From Onchocerca volvulus (Eukaryota; Nematoda; Chromadorea; Rhabditida; Onchocercidae): 64,000 nucleotides of DNA. A program made the position numbers and the translations under genes. Below the pieces are notes generated by a model. It was not told the origin of the DNA and did not search any database. It worked only from the letters and a program-made list of their open reading frames with translations. Every line of letters begins with the position of its first letter. Position 1 is the first letter of the stretch. The stretch lies in NCBI GenBank assembly GCA_000499405.2, contig HG738137.1, positions 18,622,581 to 18,686,580 on the forward strand, read 5' to 3'. This document shows, piece after piece, positions 12,624 to 24,735 of this stretch.

Positions 12624-13610
12624 AAGTTATTTTTTTCACGAACCGAGAGAGATGCAGTGTGGAATTTTGGTTGATTATATTTTTTGCAATATTATATTAT
12701 GTTGTATTTGCTTGAATTTCATATATTTATACAATGAATCTCAAGTCCTGTTACTCCGCATACCCAAAAGTATCTCAGGATAGTAATTGGAATTCAGTAA
12801 TAAAATACAATTCAAATCAAGACTTTTTTGATGCCTTCAGACTTTCTTGCGAATTTTATGAAAAATTGATGGGAATTATTCCGATGAAACTTTGCTGTAT
12901 TTTAATTTTTAACATTCATAATATTCGGAGATTGCTGCGGTGGATTTGCCGAGAATCACGTAATGCAAGTACAAATAACAACTTTATTATTAGAATGAAT
13001 TATACGGTAAAGATGATATTGAAATGTTTGATTCCCAGCTCTATTCTTGTATTCAAGGAATCATCGAAGATTCAAGTATATGGGTATTTTTTTAATGATC
13101 CTACCATCCATAGATTTTTTTCTTTTAGATCTAAACAGTTTTTGTATATTTAAGGCGTTAGTGTAGTAAATCATACTTCATGTACTGAATCTTTTTGAAT
13201 ATTAAACTTATTACAGTTGATTTTGGATATATAAATGCTCTAAAAGATATGCTGGTGCAAACCTACTTTTGTGAGATCTCGAGAAGATTTCGATACTTCT
13301 TGGGACTTGTATATATGTCTGTCCATTCAATTATTTTTTTCGAAACGGGATGAGTTATTTCATTTGTGAGCTGCATGAATAATATGGCGGGTTGAGATGT
13401 GAAATAGTGACGAAGGTTCGATTCAATTTCTTTTTTTTACATAGTGTGGCGATATTGATAGATTGCGTTTCACAATGGCGTGCAGGTGATGAGTATGAGG
13501 TATTTGTTGTTACTTAAGATGGGAAATTTAAAGGGAAGAAGCCGCCCGTTCTTTTGTAATAACAAAGAAGTTAGCAAGTATATATTTGAAATTATTTTTG
13601 AAAGAGCAAA
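12624..13610. other. EMC10 3' region and upstream region of the SANT gene
   Basis: Non-coding. Possible poly(A) signals lie near 12799. A possible outron acceptor (TTTTTTTACATAG) ends near 13444, before the ATG at 13611. A 139-codon open frame at 12734-13153 has no coding-like composition and was rejected. Confidence 0.45.
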
Positions 13611-15542
13611 ATGAACAGTCGGCAAGGTGACGTGATACCTTCGACAAGTACGTCTACGCCTGCCACGGAAAATCTGAAAGAACAGCCGATCAGTTCAGGT
13701 GCTTCTGCTCAAAAGGTATCGTATAGATATTAAGACCGTGTAATTCAAATTTCAAATTTTTGATACATTGTCGTTTGTATGTTACGGTGATTTGCTTATG
13801 AATTTAAAGATTGGATTTATAAAAACAGATGAAATGTTTAATGAAACGTTTTATTTGTTATCAACCTGGTTCTTCTCACAGTAGTTGGTTTAAAAAGGAA
13901 CTACTGTAAGAAGAATCAAGTTGATATTTGCTTGGACTGAGTATTAAAACTAAATTGAGAAGTTTTGCTCAACTTTCTTATTATTTGCACAGAACTGTTT
14001 ATTGTGCAAAGAAAATATATTAGTGCACATTTTGTACTTAATATATTTTGCTTAATGATGGAATACAAAACCAGTAGCTCAATAGTTTTTTATTCTTAGG
14101 TTTCGGAAGTATTCTTGGCTGCTGGACAAGCTTTTCAGAAGTTGGGTGGACTTATCGCAAATTTGCATAATCCAAAAAATGGAAGTGAAAGGTTCTTTTT
14201 TTTTTTGTGAATAAATTTCAATGATGAGCTGGATCGCTTATAACTTTGGTTGAAATTTCTTGCTTATGCAAATTACAAAAAAGTGTTGTTGTGCCTGGAA
14301 GCTTTGTAATTTTAGTTCTTTATAGCAGAATCAATGATTGAATAAAATGGAAAGATTTATATTTAACAGTTGACATTGTAAGTGAATGATGGAGCAACTA
14401 CAAGAGTCTAATCAGTACTCGAAGAATTTTTTTTAATTGGATCTGGGTGCCTGTGCAATTTCGTGATAAGTAGCCACTGTTTTTATTTGCTTATTCTAAT
14501 GTTTTGTCCGTATTTAGCAAAAACCTCGCACATTAGCGGTAGATCAAGGAAGGAGAAGATGATGTTTAAGTTACGAAATTCCAGGAAATGGACAAGTTCA
14601 GATACTAATAATTTGCATGATGCAGTTTCGCGTTTTGCAAGCGATTTGCAACGCATCAGTGAAACAGTCCAAGGAAGAGAAGTGTAAGTTGTAGCTGTGT
14701 AGCAAAATTTTTACTGTTTTTGGGGATTCTCAGGGCAAATTGAATAGACTGAATTTCGTAAAAGATGGATAAAGTAGATTTTAAAAATAATGAAAGAGGC
14801 GAAAAAGCAAAATTATTGATATTCTTTAGATAATGCTTGACTTAATTATTGAAATTTGGAATAAAAAGGGAAGTTGAAAGAGGAATAATTTTTTATTGTT
14901 TGTAATTCTGGTAACTCATAAAAATATTGAACTTAAATATTCAACAGATTACTGTTTATAAAATCAGTACTTATGAGTAAAATATGCGAAGTTCTCAAAT
15001 ATTTGGATCACGAATATAAAAATCTATTTTCAAAATAACTGATCTTTTCCTCCTATAAGGAAATTTGAGAGTTCTGTTTCCTTAAAAGGTAGTAATAAAT
15101 AAGTTGTTTATTTTACAGACAACTTATGAAGGATGATATAATTAAAAGACCTGCTACTAGTCATTATGTCAAAACGATTTCTTCACGAACAAATAATACT
15201 ACTGCAAGGCCTACTGCTGTTGCAAGATCTTTGGTAAAGCGTACGAGTAGTGTTCCACATCCGGCAGTGGATTCCAGTTTTAAACGCCGTATCATCAACA
15301 CGACGCCGAGTGGTATCACGGTATCAGGCAGTACACGTTATACTAATGTTCCTCATGTACAGTCATTGAACATCAATTCGTCGACTATATCACGAATTAA
15401 AAATGGGCCAGTGAATGTAGTACCATCAGCTCTTACGACGGTTACTGTTCAATCTACTGTACCTCCAGTTGTGCTACCTCCAGAACCCATGACACATAAC
15501 AGTGGACTGAAGAATTTTGATGGTAGTGTTCTCAACATTTAA
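13611..15542 (+). CDS. BAP18-like SANT-domain chromatin protein
   Basis: Exons 13611-13715, 14100-14191, 14537-14683 and 15119-15542 give 255 residues. The first half matches vertebrate BAP18 (C17orf49), a subunit linked to NURF (BPTF) and MLL1 chromatin complexes. It has KVSEVFLAAGQAFQKLGG, then LIANLHNP, then a SANT/Myb-like helix set RKWTSSDTNNLHDAVSRF with ASDLQRISETVQGREV. The serine/threonine-rich tail (about 140 residues, ending ...FDGSVLNI) is longer than, and unlike, the human tail. Exon 3 could also start at 14585 (CCAG|G), which would remove a basic 16-residue insert (SGRSRKEKMMFK...) while keeping the frame; that is a plausible alternative splice. The domain match is good, but the complex membership is carried over from the family. 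Confidence 0.85.
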
Positions 15543-16568
15543 AAAATTTTTCTTCAGTTCAAAATTTTTGAAACAGATAAATTTATGTATGAGGAGATTA
15601 ATTTCATTTCTTGTTTATAACGAAAGAGAAAACCGATTATTAAGATCAGTTCTCGTGAATATCGTATTCTCATATATTTTTTGTCTTATATGATTAGCTG
15701 GGAGAAAGAATTTGCATGTAAATTTAATGAGTGCATTTCTGCATATTTTTGAAATTGATATTTAATTTAGTTTTAACTAGATCATTCTTACATATGTATT
15801 TTCTTGTTTTTCTCGTTTTGTTAATTTTCAAATACGGCGAATATTCATTTGCGTCATCATGGATTAAAGGATATAAACAAAAATTCATTTAAGAAAATTT
15901 GATTCTCACTTTGCATTTATTTTCGTTAATCCCAGTTTGATGTTAATGACAATTTCGAATTGTATGCGTGATTGGAACTTTGCTGTACCAATTGTATTTT
16001 TAGTTTTTTGAGATGTACTGATTGAGTGAAATTTATTGAAGCAAAATTTTTGTTTATATATAAATAACAAGATGTGGAATACCTTTTCACTTGAAACATT
16101 GTAACTTATTAATTAACAGGATTCTGAAAGAGCCAAAACGAATAGTCTGCAATTATAGCCTTTCTTCTCTTCCGTTTTCTATCTTAAAAAATTTTCAGTA
16201 CTTATTTCAAAGTCTTTTGGCATTGGATTTCTTTTTGGCTCTTTGTATAGTAAATGTTTAGTTTTCTTCAGCATGGCTTCCACCATCCAGGATTCCGAAC
16301 AGAACAAAATTAAAAATACAAATTGTTGAAAATTCGAGGTAGTAGACTTAGCTTTGTTAAGTTTGGCATTTCAGCATCTTCTATTTATTGCTTCAAGATT
16401 TTTAATTTTTTTTTTTGTAGCTAACTATTATTATGGAAATTTGATTTTTTATTCATACGCTTTTTGCACATGAACTCATATTGGATGCTGGGATGTTAAA
16501 TTAACTACTTGTTGTTTTTAAATTTTTAAGTTTTTTTCGATCATAATTCAGGTTTTTTTTTTTTGCAG

Positions 16569-16638
16569 TAAAGAACCTAATGGTCATGCTGCTAGCTGTC
16601 TGTCAGAATCAGTTTTAACTTCCAATGCGAAATTGTAT
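16569..16638 (+). other. Possible isolated coding exon
   Basis: After a long T run and GCAG, a 23-codon open stretch reads KEPNGHAASCLSESVLTSNA and ends at TAT|GTTTTC. Its codon use looks protein-like, but I could not join it in phase to the SANT gene or to the small membrane protein gene. It may be an alternative exon or chance. Confidence 0.2.
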
Positions 16639-18408
16639 GTTTTCGTTTTGTTTTCAAAAAATGAACATTAAGAAGATTTATAGGCATTGTACTGGCAATT
16701 TTTTGCCATTAGTACTTGAGAGCAAACAGTAATGTCTTATTTTCAGAAGTAGAGAATTTAGATTTAAATTTGTAAATGACTTTTAAATGCGTTGTGTTTT
16801 TCTTGTTGTATTTGTAGTTATTATTAGAAGGGATGTTGTTCTTCTGGAATTTCATATTGTCCAAAAAATAATGTTCAAAAGCAGAGTTGTTAAATAATTC
16901 AGTGGAAATTGGTATAATCGCAATATTTTCTACGGCAAGCATACAGGATTTTTGTTTTTGTTTTTTTTTTTTTTTTTTTTTGTTTTCCCGCGAATATTTC
17001 GTTGTATTTTGTTATCTTTTGGTATTTGGTAGTTTTATTATTTCATTTTGTAATATACTGTTCATAAATATTTGAATTAAAAGGTCGTTTTTATAAATGT
17101 TTTCTGATTAGATTACTAATCGCCGCTAGTACGTTGAATTATGCATCAGCTTCGACTGTATGTCAAAAAAAAAGCTAGGCTTATGTAAATTTATGTAAGA
17201 TAACATTGCACAGATGAACAGGAAAAAGAGGAAAGAAGTTGTTTTACGTAAGTTCTACGCTTTTATAATCACACACGATCACACAAACGTGAAATTATAC
17301 TGCGGAGAATAAATTGAGTCATTTTTTTAATTCAGAAGATGATTGGGGAAGGGTGAAGAATGAGAAAAGCTCTAATTCATGGTAATAAAGTCCATTCTTA
17401 GCCTTGAGACTTACTGATATTGTAATAGGGGTACTGGATAGTAGTTTATTATTTCTTCATCTAATAAGGTAATAATTTCATTGGTGCCAGACATTTGCGC
17501 TAGTAGTACGATCAGCGTGACGTAAAAATAGCATAGCGATGTTTGGTCCGTACCAGATAAGTAGTATTTTTGGATCGGATTGCGTGTTTTATTGACAGTT
17601 TATTTGATTGTGACATGGATAGTTTTTATATTATTTGCTTAATGAAAAGAGGTGGGAGAAAGCATTCTAACTTAGAAGTTTCGATTAAAACTTGTAGACT
17701 CGAGTAAGCCATTAATTAGGTTTCTCTAATTTTTGTAACCTTTATTGTTTCCAAATATAGATTTATCTTATTTATTTTATTTAGAGCGATGCGTGCATTT
17801 AAGAAGTACTGCATTTATCAAGTAAAGTGTTTTATTTAACTGTATTTCATCATAGGCTGGGATTTGAATTATTTTTTTTGATATCACATTTTTGAATTTC
17901 ACTGTTGTGTGATGAGGCCGTAATGGCATTAGTAGTAGTAATTTTGAGTTTGAGAAGGATGTTTCGGTTAAACTAAGGGATTTCTCAGCATTGAATGTTT
18001 CTGCACAATTTATATATATTGACATCATGGCAAATGTATGTTTGGTTTATAATCTGTGACTAATCCGAAGTATGCCAAGACATTTCGAGACTTTTCTTGT
18101 GTGCACATAATTGTTGGAAGAATTTTCATGGAATTGTTGTCATATCACTGCGTTTGTTTGTCATTTCTCATTTACGAGTTACTTTATTTACAGTTCGTTT
18201 AAGGGATGCTTTATTCGAAAGGAATTGTAACCAGTGCTTTTAAAATCGTTTCGAGTACTCGATATTTCCATTTGGGTCATGAATTTGCACCACCGGCTCG
18301 ATTTATAAGTCACCATGTCGGTTTTACATTTTTTTTGTTCCTTTTGAATTTTTAGAGTTCCAGATTTATTTGCCTACCCATCTAGTTATATTAATATATG
18401 GCTCCCAT

Positions 18409-18424
18409 TTTATTATTATTATTA

Positions 18425-18455
<31 letters not shown>

Positions 18456-18696
18456 ATTATTAATTGTTATTATTATTGTTATTAATCATTATTATTATTG
18501 ATTATTATTATTAATTATTATTATTATTAATTATTATTGTTATTAATTATTATTGTTATTAATTATTATTATTATTTATTATTATTATTAATTATTATTG
18601 TTATCAATTACTATTTTATTATTAATTATTATTATTATTAACTATCATTATTGTAAATTATTATTATTATTTATTATTATTATTAATTATTATTAA
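18409..18696. repeat. Imperfect ATT microsatellite
   Basis: About 290 bases of TTATTA units regularly interrupted by AATT and GTT (for example ATTATTATTAATTATTGTT). Interruptions recur every 12-20 bases, giving a higher-order pattern. Confidence 0.9.
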
Positions 18697-19344
18697 ACTT
18701 GGAGCTTATCTATTACGCGTTAGAAATTGAGACAAAAAAATCAACATATATCATTTTGCCAAAATGGCAAATAAAACTCAGTACTTTAAATTGCATTATT
18801 TTTTATCATGCGCTAATTGGCTTTTTTATTGATGCATTTATTTTTTCTTCTTTTTTGTAAATAGCCTGTTAAATATGTTAATATTGTATATAATTGAATC
18901 TTTTAATTACATATGCTCATTCACATATTAATCAGCTTGCTTACATGTAATTAAATCTTCCATTTCGAACCGTTATATCTTCTGTCCGAGCATATTTTAA
19001 TTTTATATTTGAATTTATAAATACGTGCGATTAGCTGCTTGCATCAACCTGTACAGTTTGGAATTAAGACTATAGATTTACTGATTTCGATAGGCAGAGG
19101 ACAAAGGTTATCTATCCTTTATAAATGTTAATTCAAGTTTTAATGCAAGTTAATCAGTATGCTTAATATTAAGAAAGCTAAGCAATTCGCTATAAATAAA
19201 TATAACACTTTTCATAAAGAAGCATCGAAGCAGGAGCAATCAAAGTGGAACTTGAATAAGATGCTTATTTAAATATATTAATTCTATATTGATACAGCAT
19301 TTTTAGTTAGCTTGAGGTATTTTAATGATTGATTCTTCTTTTAT

Positions 19345-19828
19345 ATGTGCTTCGATGTTGTTCATTTGTCAACGCATTTGGTTTTACAGGCCAAATTTGG
19401 GCTTGCATTACTATCGACAGCGATTCAGTTGTCGAGTTTCGTGCTTGTATATCTCAATGCTGATAAACTTCGACCACCGCCACCCAGAAAAATCAGCGAA
19501 GAGGTCAGTATCGATCACATAAATTTTTTTATCGCAATTTTTCCTAAAACGAAGTCGAGATTGTAATGGACTGATAACAGTTTAACTATAATAAGCAGCT
19601 CTGATTTTTAGTCTTTCTAGTCTGCTAATGATTTTGACACCAGTCAAGGATTTCAAATATTTCAGAAGTTTAGAGGCGGTTCTGCTTCTGTAAGTAATAA
19701 GAAAAAATTATTAATAAGCTTTGGTCACAAAATGTGCTTGATATATTTTCATTTTTCAGGCTCAGGCTGAAATGGAAGAATATGCTTCACTATTTGAAAA
19801 TGGTACTATGGCAATCAATAAATTTTGA
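19345..19828 (+). CDS. Small single-pass membrane protein, unknown
   Basis: Three exons join in phase 0: up to 19503, 19621-19689 and 19760-19828 (stop TGA). The protein has one membrane helix (FGLALLSTAIQLSSFVLVYL), then NADKLRPPPPRKISEE, then a polar tail SANDFDTSQGFQIFQKFRGG and EMEEYASLFENG. From the ATG at 19345 it has about 99 residues. However, TTTTACAG at 19382-19389 is a strong acceptor, so the real first exon may lie upstream and the frame may enter at 19390 (GCCAAATTT). I do not recognise the family. It looks like a nematode SMIM-type protein, but no function can be given. Confidence 0.6.
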
Positions 19829-20934
19829 AAGCAATGATTGGCTATCATTATTTCAACTTTTTAATTTTTATTTCATATATTATAGATAATTTAAATTTAG
19901 ATGAAAAAAAGTAGAAGATTGTACATTACTTAGCATAAAGTAATTTGTATTTTTTGTGTTTACAAAGGGTGGGAAATAATATAAGACTTGAAAGTTCCAA
20001 GTTTTCCGTTCTTTCAAGAGAAGGAATAGAAGTATTCCTTTCTTTGCATTAATTTTAGTTCAGAATTCAGAAAAGAAATCCTTCACGCCTTTATTAAACT
20101 GTAGGCACTCTCGGAAAGTGCTGTTAACTGGATTTATGAGATGCCTCGTATTTCTGATTTTTTCTGCTTTATTATAAGAAGTTAATGCAGCATTCATAAT
20201 GCTTCGTCAAAAAGTTTTGTGGTTCTTTCAGGATCCCTGAGTAACGAAGGGTGACTTTTATTATTAATAACAACTGTAGGATTTATGAGCGAGAGATTTG
20301 ACATTTTATAATTTCTCACTGTTTTTCAAAACATGCATGAACGTTTAAAAATAAACTAAGTAATATGCTTTTTACTTCACATAGAATGCATTATAATGGA
20401 CATCGGTTTAAAAGTTGGTGACAGTTACGGAGGACTTTTCACAGTAGTATAGAAGATACAAATATGAGAATGAAAAGTTTTGCAGTATTGAATATTAGGA
20501 TGAAATGAATGGTCAAACTAAGACAGTGATTTTATTGAAAATAAATTTTGTAAGGATAAAACTAAACCAATTTTCTCTGCAACTTGAAGTGTCCTGAAAG
20601 ATCAATGGAACTAAAAAATAGCCAAATTCAAAATTTTATTGGAAAATGTTTACTGCTATGATACATAATAGGATCTTATTGAAGCTTTTACATTACACGT
20701 TTTGGATGAGATTTGTTTATATAATCTACCAACCAAAGTATCTCAGTGATATAAAACTACCTAGCAATTAACAGTACTGATGATAATGCAAGCTAAATGT
20801 ATATTTAAAAAAACTGTCATACGAATTAAGGCAGAATGATACAAATAAGCGAATGTTATTTAATTGTTAGTAAAAAGCATCGCTAATTGGGCAGTAAATG
20901 CAAAAGTTATCGAAAAATAAGCAAATAATTTTAA

Positions 20935-21036
20935 ACAAGTTAATCAGAAGTATGGTCTTGGTCATGAAGCGTGCAGTCGGCTGCACATTCGCAGCTGATT
21001 GCATACTTTATGATCAAGACTACCTGGTTAACTTGT
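20935..21036 (+). ncRNA. Candidate microRNA precursor hairpin
   Basis: The two arms (20935-20984 and 20991-21036) fold with a 6-base loop (ACATTC). The base is a perfect ACAAGTTAA/TTAACTTGT pair. Above it, after a small bulge, about 35 further positions pair with one mismatch and about six G-U pairs. Read from the other strand, the G-U pairs would become A-C mismatches, so the RNA is most likely transcribed from the plus strand. Stem length, small loop and lack of coding potential fit an animal pre-miRNA. I do not recognise the mature sequence in either arm. It could also be a tiny foldback element. Confidence 0.55.
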
Positions 21037-21335
21037 AGCAATTTTTGAATTCCAGATGCTGGAAAAATTCTCGATGGAATTTAAACTCATTGCATTACAA
21101 AATTAATTTCTTGAAATATACATTTCACACAGTCAACAAATGGATAGTATTTCGTGTAAATAAACAGTCGTCAATTCATTGTTTCATTTGGTTTTTTTAA
21201 TCCATTAAGCAGAAAAAAGAAGGATAGAAATTAGGAAAACATCTTTCCGTTCATGCAGATATGTTTTCCCAGACTTTAAATCAGAAAAAAATAAATCGAG
21301 GCGGAAATTTCCAAGTAAGGAGAAAATTCACATAC

Positions 21336-21440
21336 CTCGAAAGCAAGTTCGCAGATAAAAACGATAATAACCACTTATATCTCTGATGTTCTTCTGAACA
21401 GAAGCTAATGGTTGTCTTCGTAGCTCGAGATCCATTCTGA
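21336..21440 (-). CDS. Possible short minus-strand coding exon
   Basis: On the minus strand, ACAATTTCAG is followed at once by A-ATG. An open stretch MDLELRRQPLASVQKNIRD then ISGYYRFYLRTCFRG runs to a strong donor, G|GTATGT. A next exon could begin after TTTCTGATTTAAAG near 21275 and reads VWENISA-stop, giving a protein of about 40 residues. The YYRFYLR segment faintly resembles an LYR motif, but this is weak. A second frame is also open across the exon, so the frame is not certain. Confidence 0.3.
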
Positions 21441-22489
21441 AATTGTGAAATAGTCCTAAAAAAATCAGAAAACTAATTAGTAAGTGAAAACTGCAATCAG
21501 AATCCCATCTTCAACGTTCTTTTAGTAGTTTCGCAAGCTCTTCGATCCTATAAGTACACTCTAAAATCTAATTATTTTTTCTTCTACATTATGTATTTAT
21601 GCATAAACCTCAATACTACTGTGATGTAACTTATTTTTTGGATACTCCTCTTATTTTGGATAGGTATTTGAAATATCTTCCTTACTAATTACCGGTCTTT
21701 ATTAGTTCATTCCTAAAATTCCAGTACACTGTCTATAAAGACAAATGATGATAATTGAACGACAATATGAAAAATTATTAATAGAGTTTCCAGATATTAT
21801 TAAAGACTAATATGATCAATGACTCTTTTTCTATCATTATCAATGCCGCGAAAGTTTTTTAATTACGTGCGTTGCGACAAAGACGACTCCCGTTTGAAGA
21901 AAGGTTTTATTGATTGACGAAACAGCGACTTTTCGTTACCAAAAATTATTAGAGAATATTCATGCAAATTGATCATTAGGTTATTCTTTCCTTTGTCGCT
22001 CGTAGAAAAGAATACTGCTCTTTGATTGTTGGTCTGTTGTGTCGGTTCGAACTCCAGTCGTTGCTCCAAGTAAAACTGACTCTGCTCCAAAATCAACTCT
22101 TTAAATCCTTTCGGAGCTTTTCTTCCTTTTCTGATCTTCAACTTGTCGCTTTATAATTCGTCGACCCTACTTTCTTTGTCTTATCGGAGCGTTTTGGCGG
22201 CAAACATGAAACCTTTAAAACTATCATAAAATTTGGAGAAGGACTGGAACATGATAAAAAGTGAAGTCCTGTTGTCTAGTGAAATCCTTCATATGAGAGT
22301 TTTATTTGCCACACTACAATACACAATGAATGAATATCGATTGTTTGGGCTTCCTCTGATGGGAGAGAAATTATCTGAGAGTTATGGATTGAATTTTCCC
22401 TCTGAGAAGTTATTTGCGGATTGCAAACAGTTTTGGGGTTATAGGGGGAGTAGCTCCTGAATACCAACCTGATAAGAGGATTGAAAGTT

Positions 22490-22545
22490 GACCGGTCAGA
22501 GCAAAAGGACTGAATGCCCTGACCGATCAGAATAAAAGACTGAAT
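22490..22545. repeat. Short tandem duplication
   Basis: GACCGGTCAGAGCAAAAGG...ACTGAAT at 22490-22515 is repeated with a few changes at 22521-22545, giving a unit of 31 bases with spacer GCCCT. It lies in the more GC-rich patch. Confidence 0.7.
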
Positions 22546-24735
22546 CAATGAATGAATTCCCTCAGATAAGAATTCTTTATAGTGAAGTTGTATTACTCCA
22601 TTTCAGCATAACACACAATTTACAATATATTAATTATAGCGTAAGGGTCAAGAATTTATATATACAAAAAATATTTCTATAATACGAAGAAATATTTCAG
22701 TTTTACTGATACTCCTTGTTTATAAGAATTACGTCTTTTGGATTTTTTCAACAATCAACACTAACTGATTTCACTTCCTTCTTTCTTTTTAAGTAATTTC
22801 GGAGGTGGATCTCAGATAAACGCTCATATCAATGGAGTTAATTTTTGTTTTCCAAAACTTTCTGACAAAAATTCGACTTTCAAGATCAATTTCCTGGCTG
22901 AAAGACAATGAATTTTGAATAAAGAACAGCTTGTGAAAATTTGGAGATCTTTAATCTTTACCGGTATCTTGCTTGACCATTTATTAAACAAATGATTTGC
23001 AGTTTGAATTGTATGGGATTGATGAACTCCACCCTCTTTTAAATTCTAATGTTCTCTATAAATGAATTTTTTGTCTTTCTCTGTTCCAAATTTTCAAAAA
23101 AAAAAAACTCTAAAATCGAATGACTTTTTATAACTGAAGAAAATACTTCAACTTTTTAGTGATTTTCAAGAACCGTTAGCTCATTTGGGACTTTGGAAAA
23201 ATATTTTTTTGTTTTAATGAATTGATAGAAAGAAAGTGGTAAATATTATTTCATTAATGGGCATAATAAGTGGAATAATGATCCTATCACTTCTGCAAGG
23301 TAATAAATTGTATTGAATTCATATTTTGCTTCAAGAAAATGGAATGATAGAAAAGGAAAACAACTGTGATAATTGGAAAAAGAAATATTTGGTTTGCAAA
23401 AATCTAAAACTTCAGAACTTATTCTGATTATAAAACAAAAATTTAGATTAAATTCATTGTTGAAATCAAATTATGATTACAGTCAAATCTCAAAGATAGT
23501 TCCGTTTCCGCAACTAAGAAAAATAAAACTAACTGCACTGTTTGTCGCGAATATATGTGATGATTGATTTGTATTTTATGTAACTTGTCCGTAAAGATAC
23601 AATATCGGATATGTGTAACAACTTGTCGAGCTTGAAGCTTAAAGCTTATGAATTCAACTCCAAAGTTCTCGCATTTTTATTGAAATCAGTTCCAACCTTC
23701 CTTAAAAGTTTGCTAAGATAATTTCCGTAGCTTTCTAAAAATCTTTTTTTACCAGAATATTTTGTGGATCCCTTTTTCAACTTTTGATTTTCAAAGTTAC
23801 CACGTGGTCATCATTAATTCTTTTCCACTTTTCAGCTGCATGAAATTTTCTTTGACCAAATATTCTTTACAAGAAACTCCCAATTACTCCCCATTCTATC
23901 CAAGATGACTGTAACTTTTCCTGCAATCGTCACAATTATCAGGTTTGAAAAACACCGAGTAATTGAAGATCTCATCAAATATTGTTTTTCAAAATGATCG
24001 CGTAAATCGCAGTCAATCAGTAAATAACACTGGACGTACGAATTTGAGCTAAAAAACAATTTTAAAGGTTTTTGATCATTTCCTTACAAGAGAACAAAAA
24101 ATATCAATTCTCTGATATATAAAAATTTTATGAATCCAAAGAAATTCTGATTGCAACCAGTAATTTAAGCACTGTACAATAAGAAAACTTTTGGAAACAA
24201 CTAAAAAGCAAGATTTTGAATGCAAGAATCACAGACAATTTAAAAATTACAAAATATGGAAAACAATCATTGAAATCACAAACAAATCAGAGATTATTTT
24301 GTGTTATAAGCAAACGATCTTAGTCATATCAATTAAATAATAAATATGAATAAGCTTTTTCAGACAGGATCCTGTAAGGATATATTCATGTAAAGTTATG
24401 CCATAATTAGATATATTCTGTCGATAATATCATTCTACCAAAAAGGCGGATAATTTTTATAATGCACATGCATAAATTATTTCTAAAAGGAATAACACTT
24501 CAAATTTCTTTCATCTATTTGTATAATATGACAGTTGGCCATTAATATGAATAAGCAAGAATTTTCTATAGCATTTTTTTCAAATAATTTCAAGTCTTGA
24601 TAAAAACGAAACTGGTTAAAATGCTTCAACAACAAAAACATCACATTGTGAATGGCACTATTGGTAAGCATATGGCAAAAATATTATTTTCAGAACAATA
24701 TTTTCTGGTAATCAAGGAAAACTATACCAAAATTC

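Larger units (their letters stand above)
15543..19344. other. Long non-coding stretch
   Basis: It holds the 3' region of the SANT gene, homopolymer T runs near 16954-16981, and the ATT microsatellite at 18409-18696. No other gene could be supported. Confidence 0.45.
19829..24735. other. Gene-poor interval
   Basis: Between the plus-strand block and the minus-strand REV3 gene. It contains the hairpin at 20935-21036, a candidate minus-strand coding exon at 21336-21440, a somewhat more GC-rich patch at 21850-22560 with short open frames on both strands, and a tandem duplication at 22490-22545. No conserved gene was recognised. Confidence 0.45.

Noticed and set aside
12734..13153. 139-codon plus-strand open frame after EMC10
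   Set aside because: AT-driven composition, no splice or trans-splice context, no family resemblance; it lies in the 3' region of EMC10.
13415..13424. tRNA-like GGTTCGATTC box
   Set aside because: No acceptor stem, D-arm or anticodon arm can be drawn around it.
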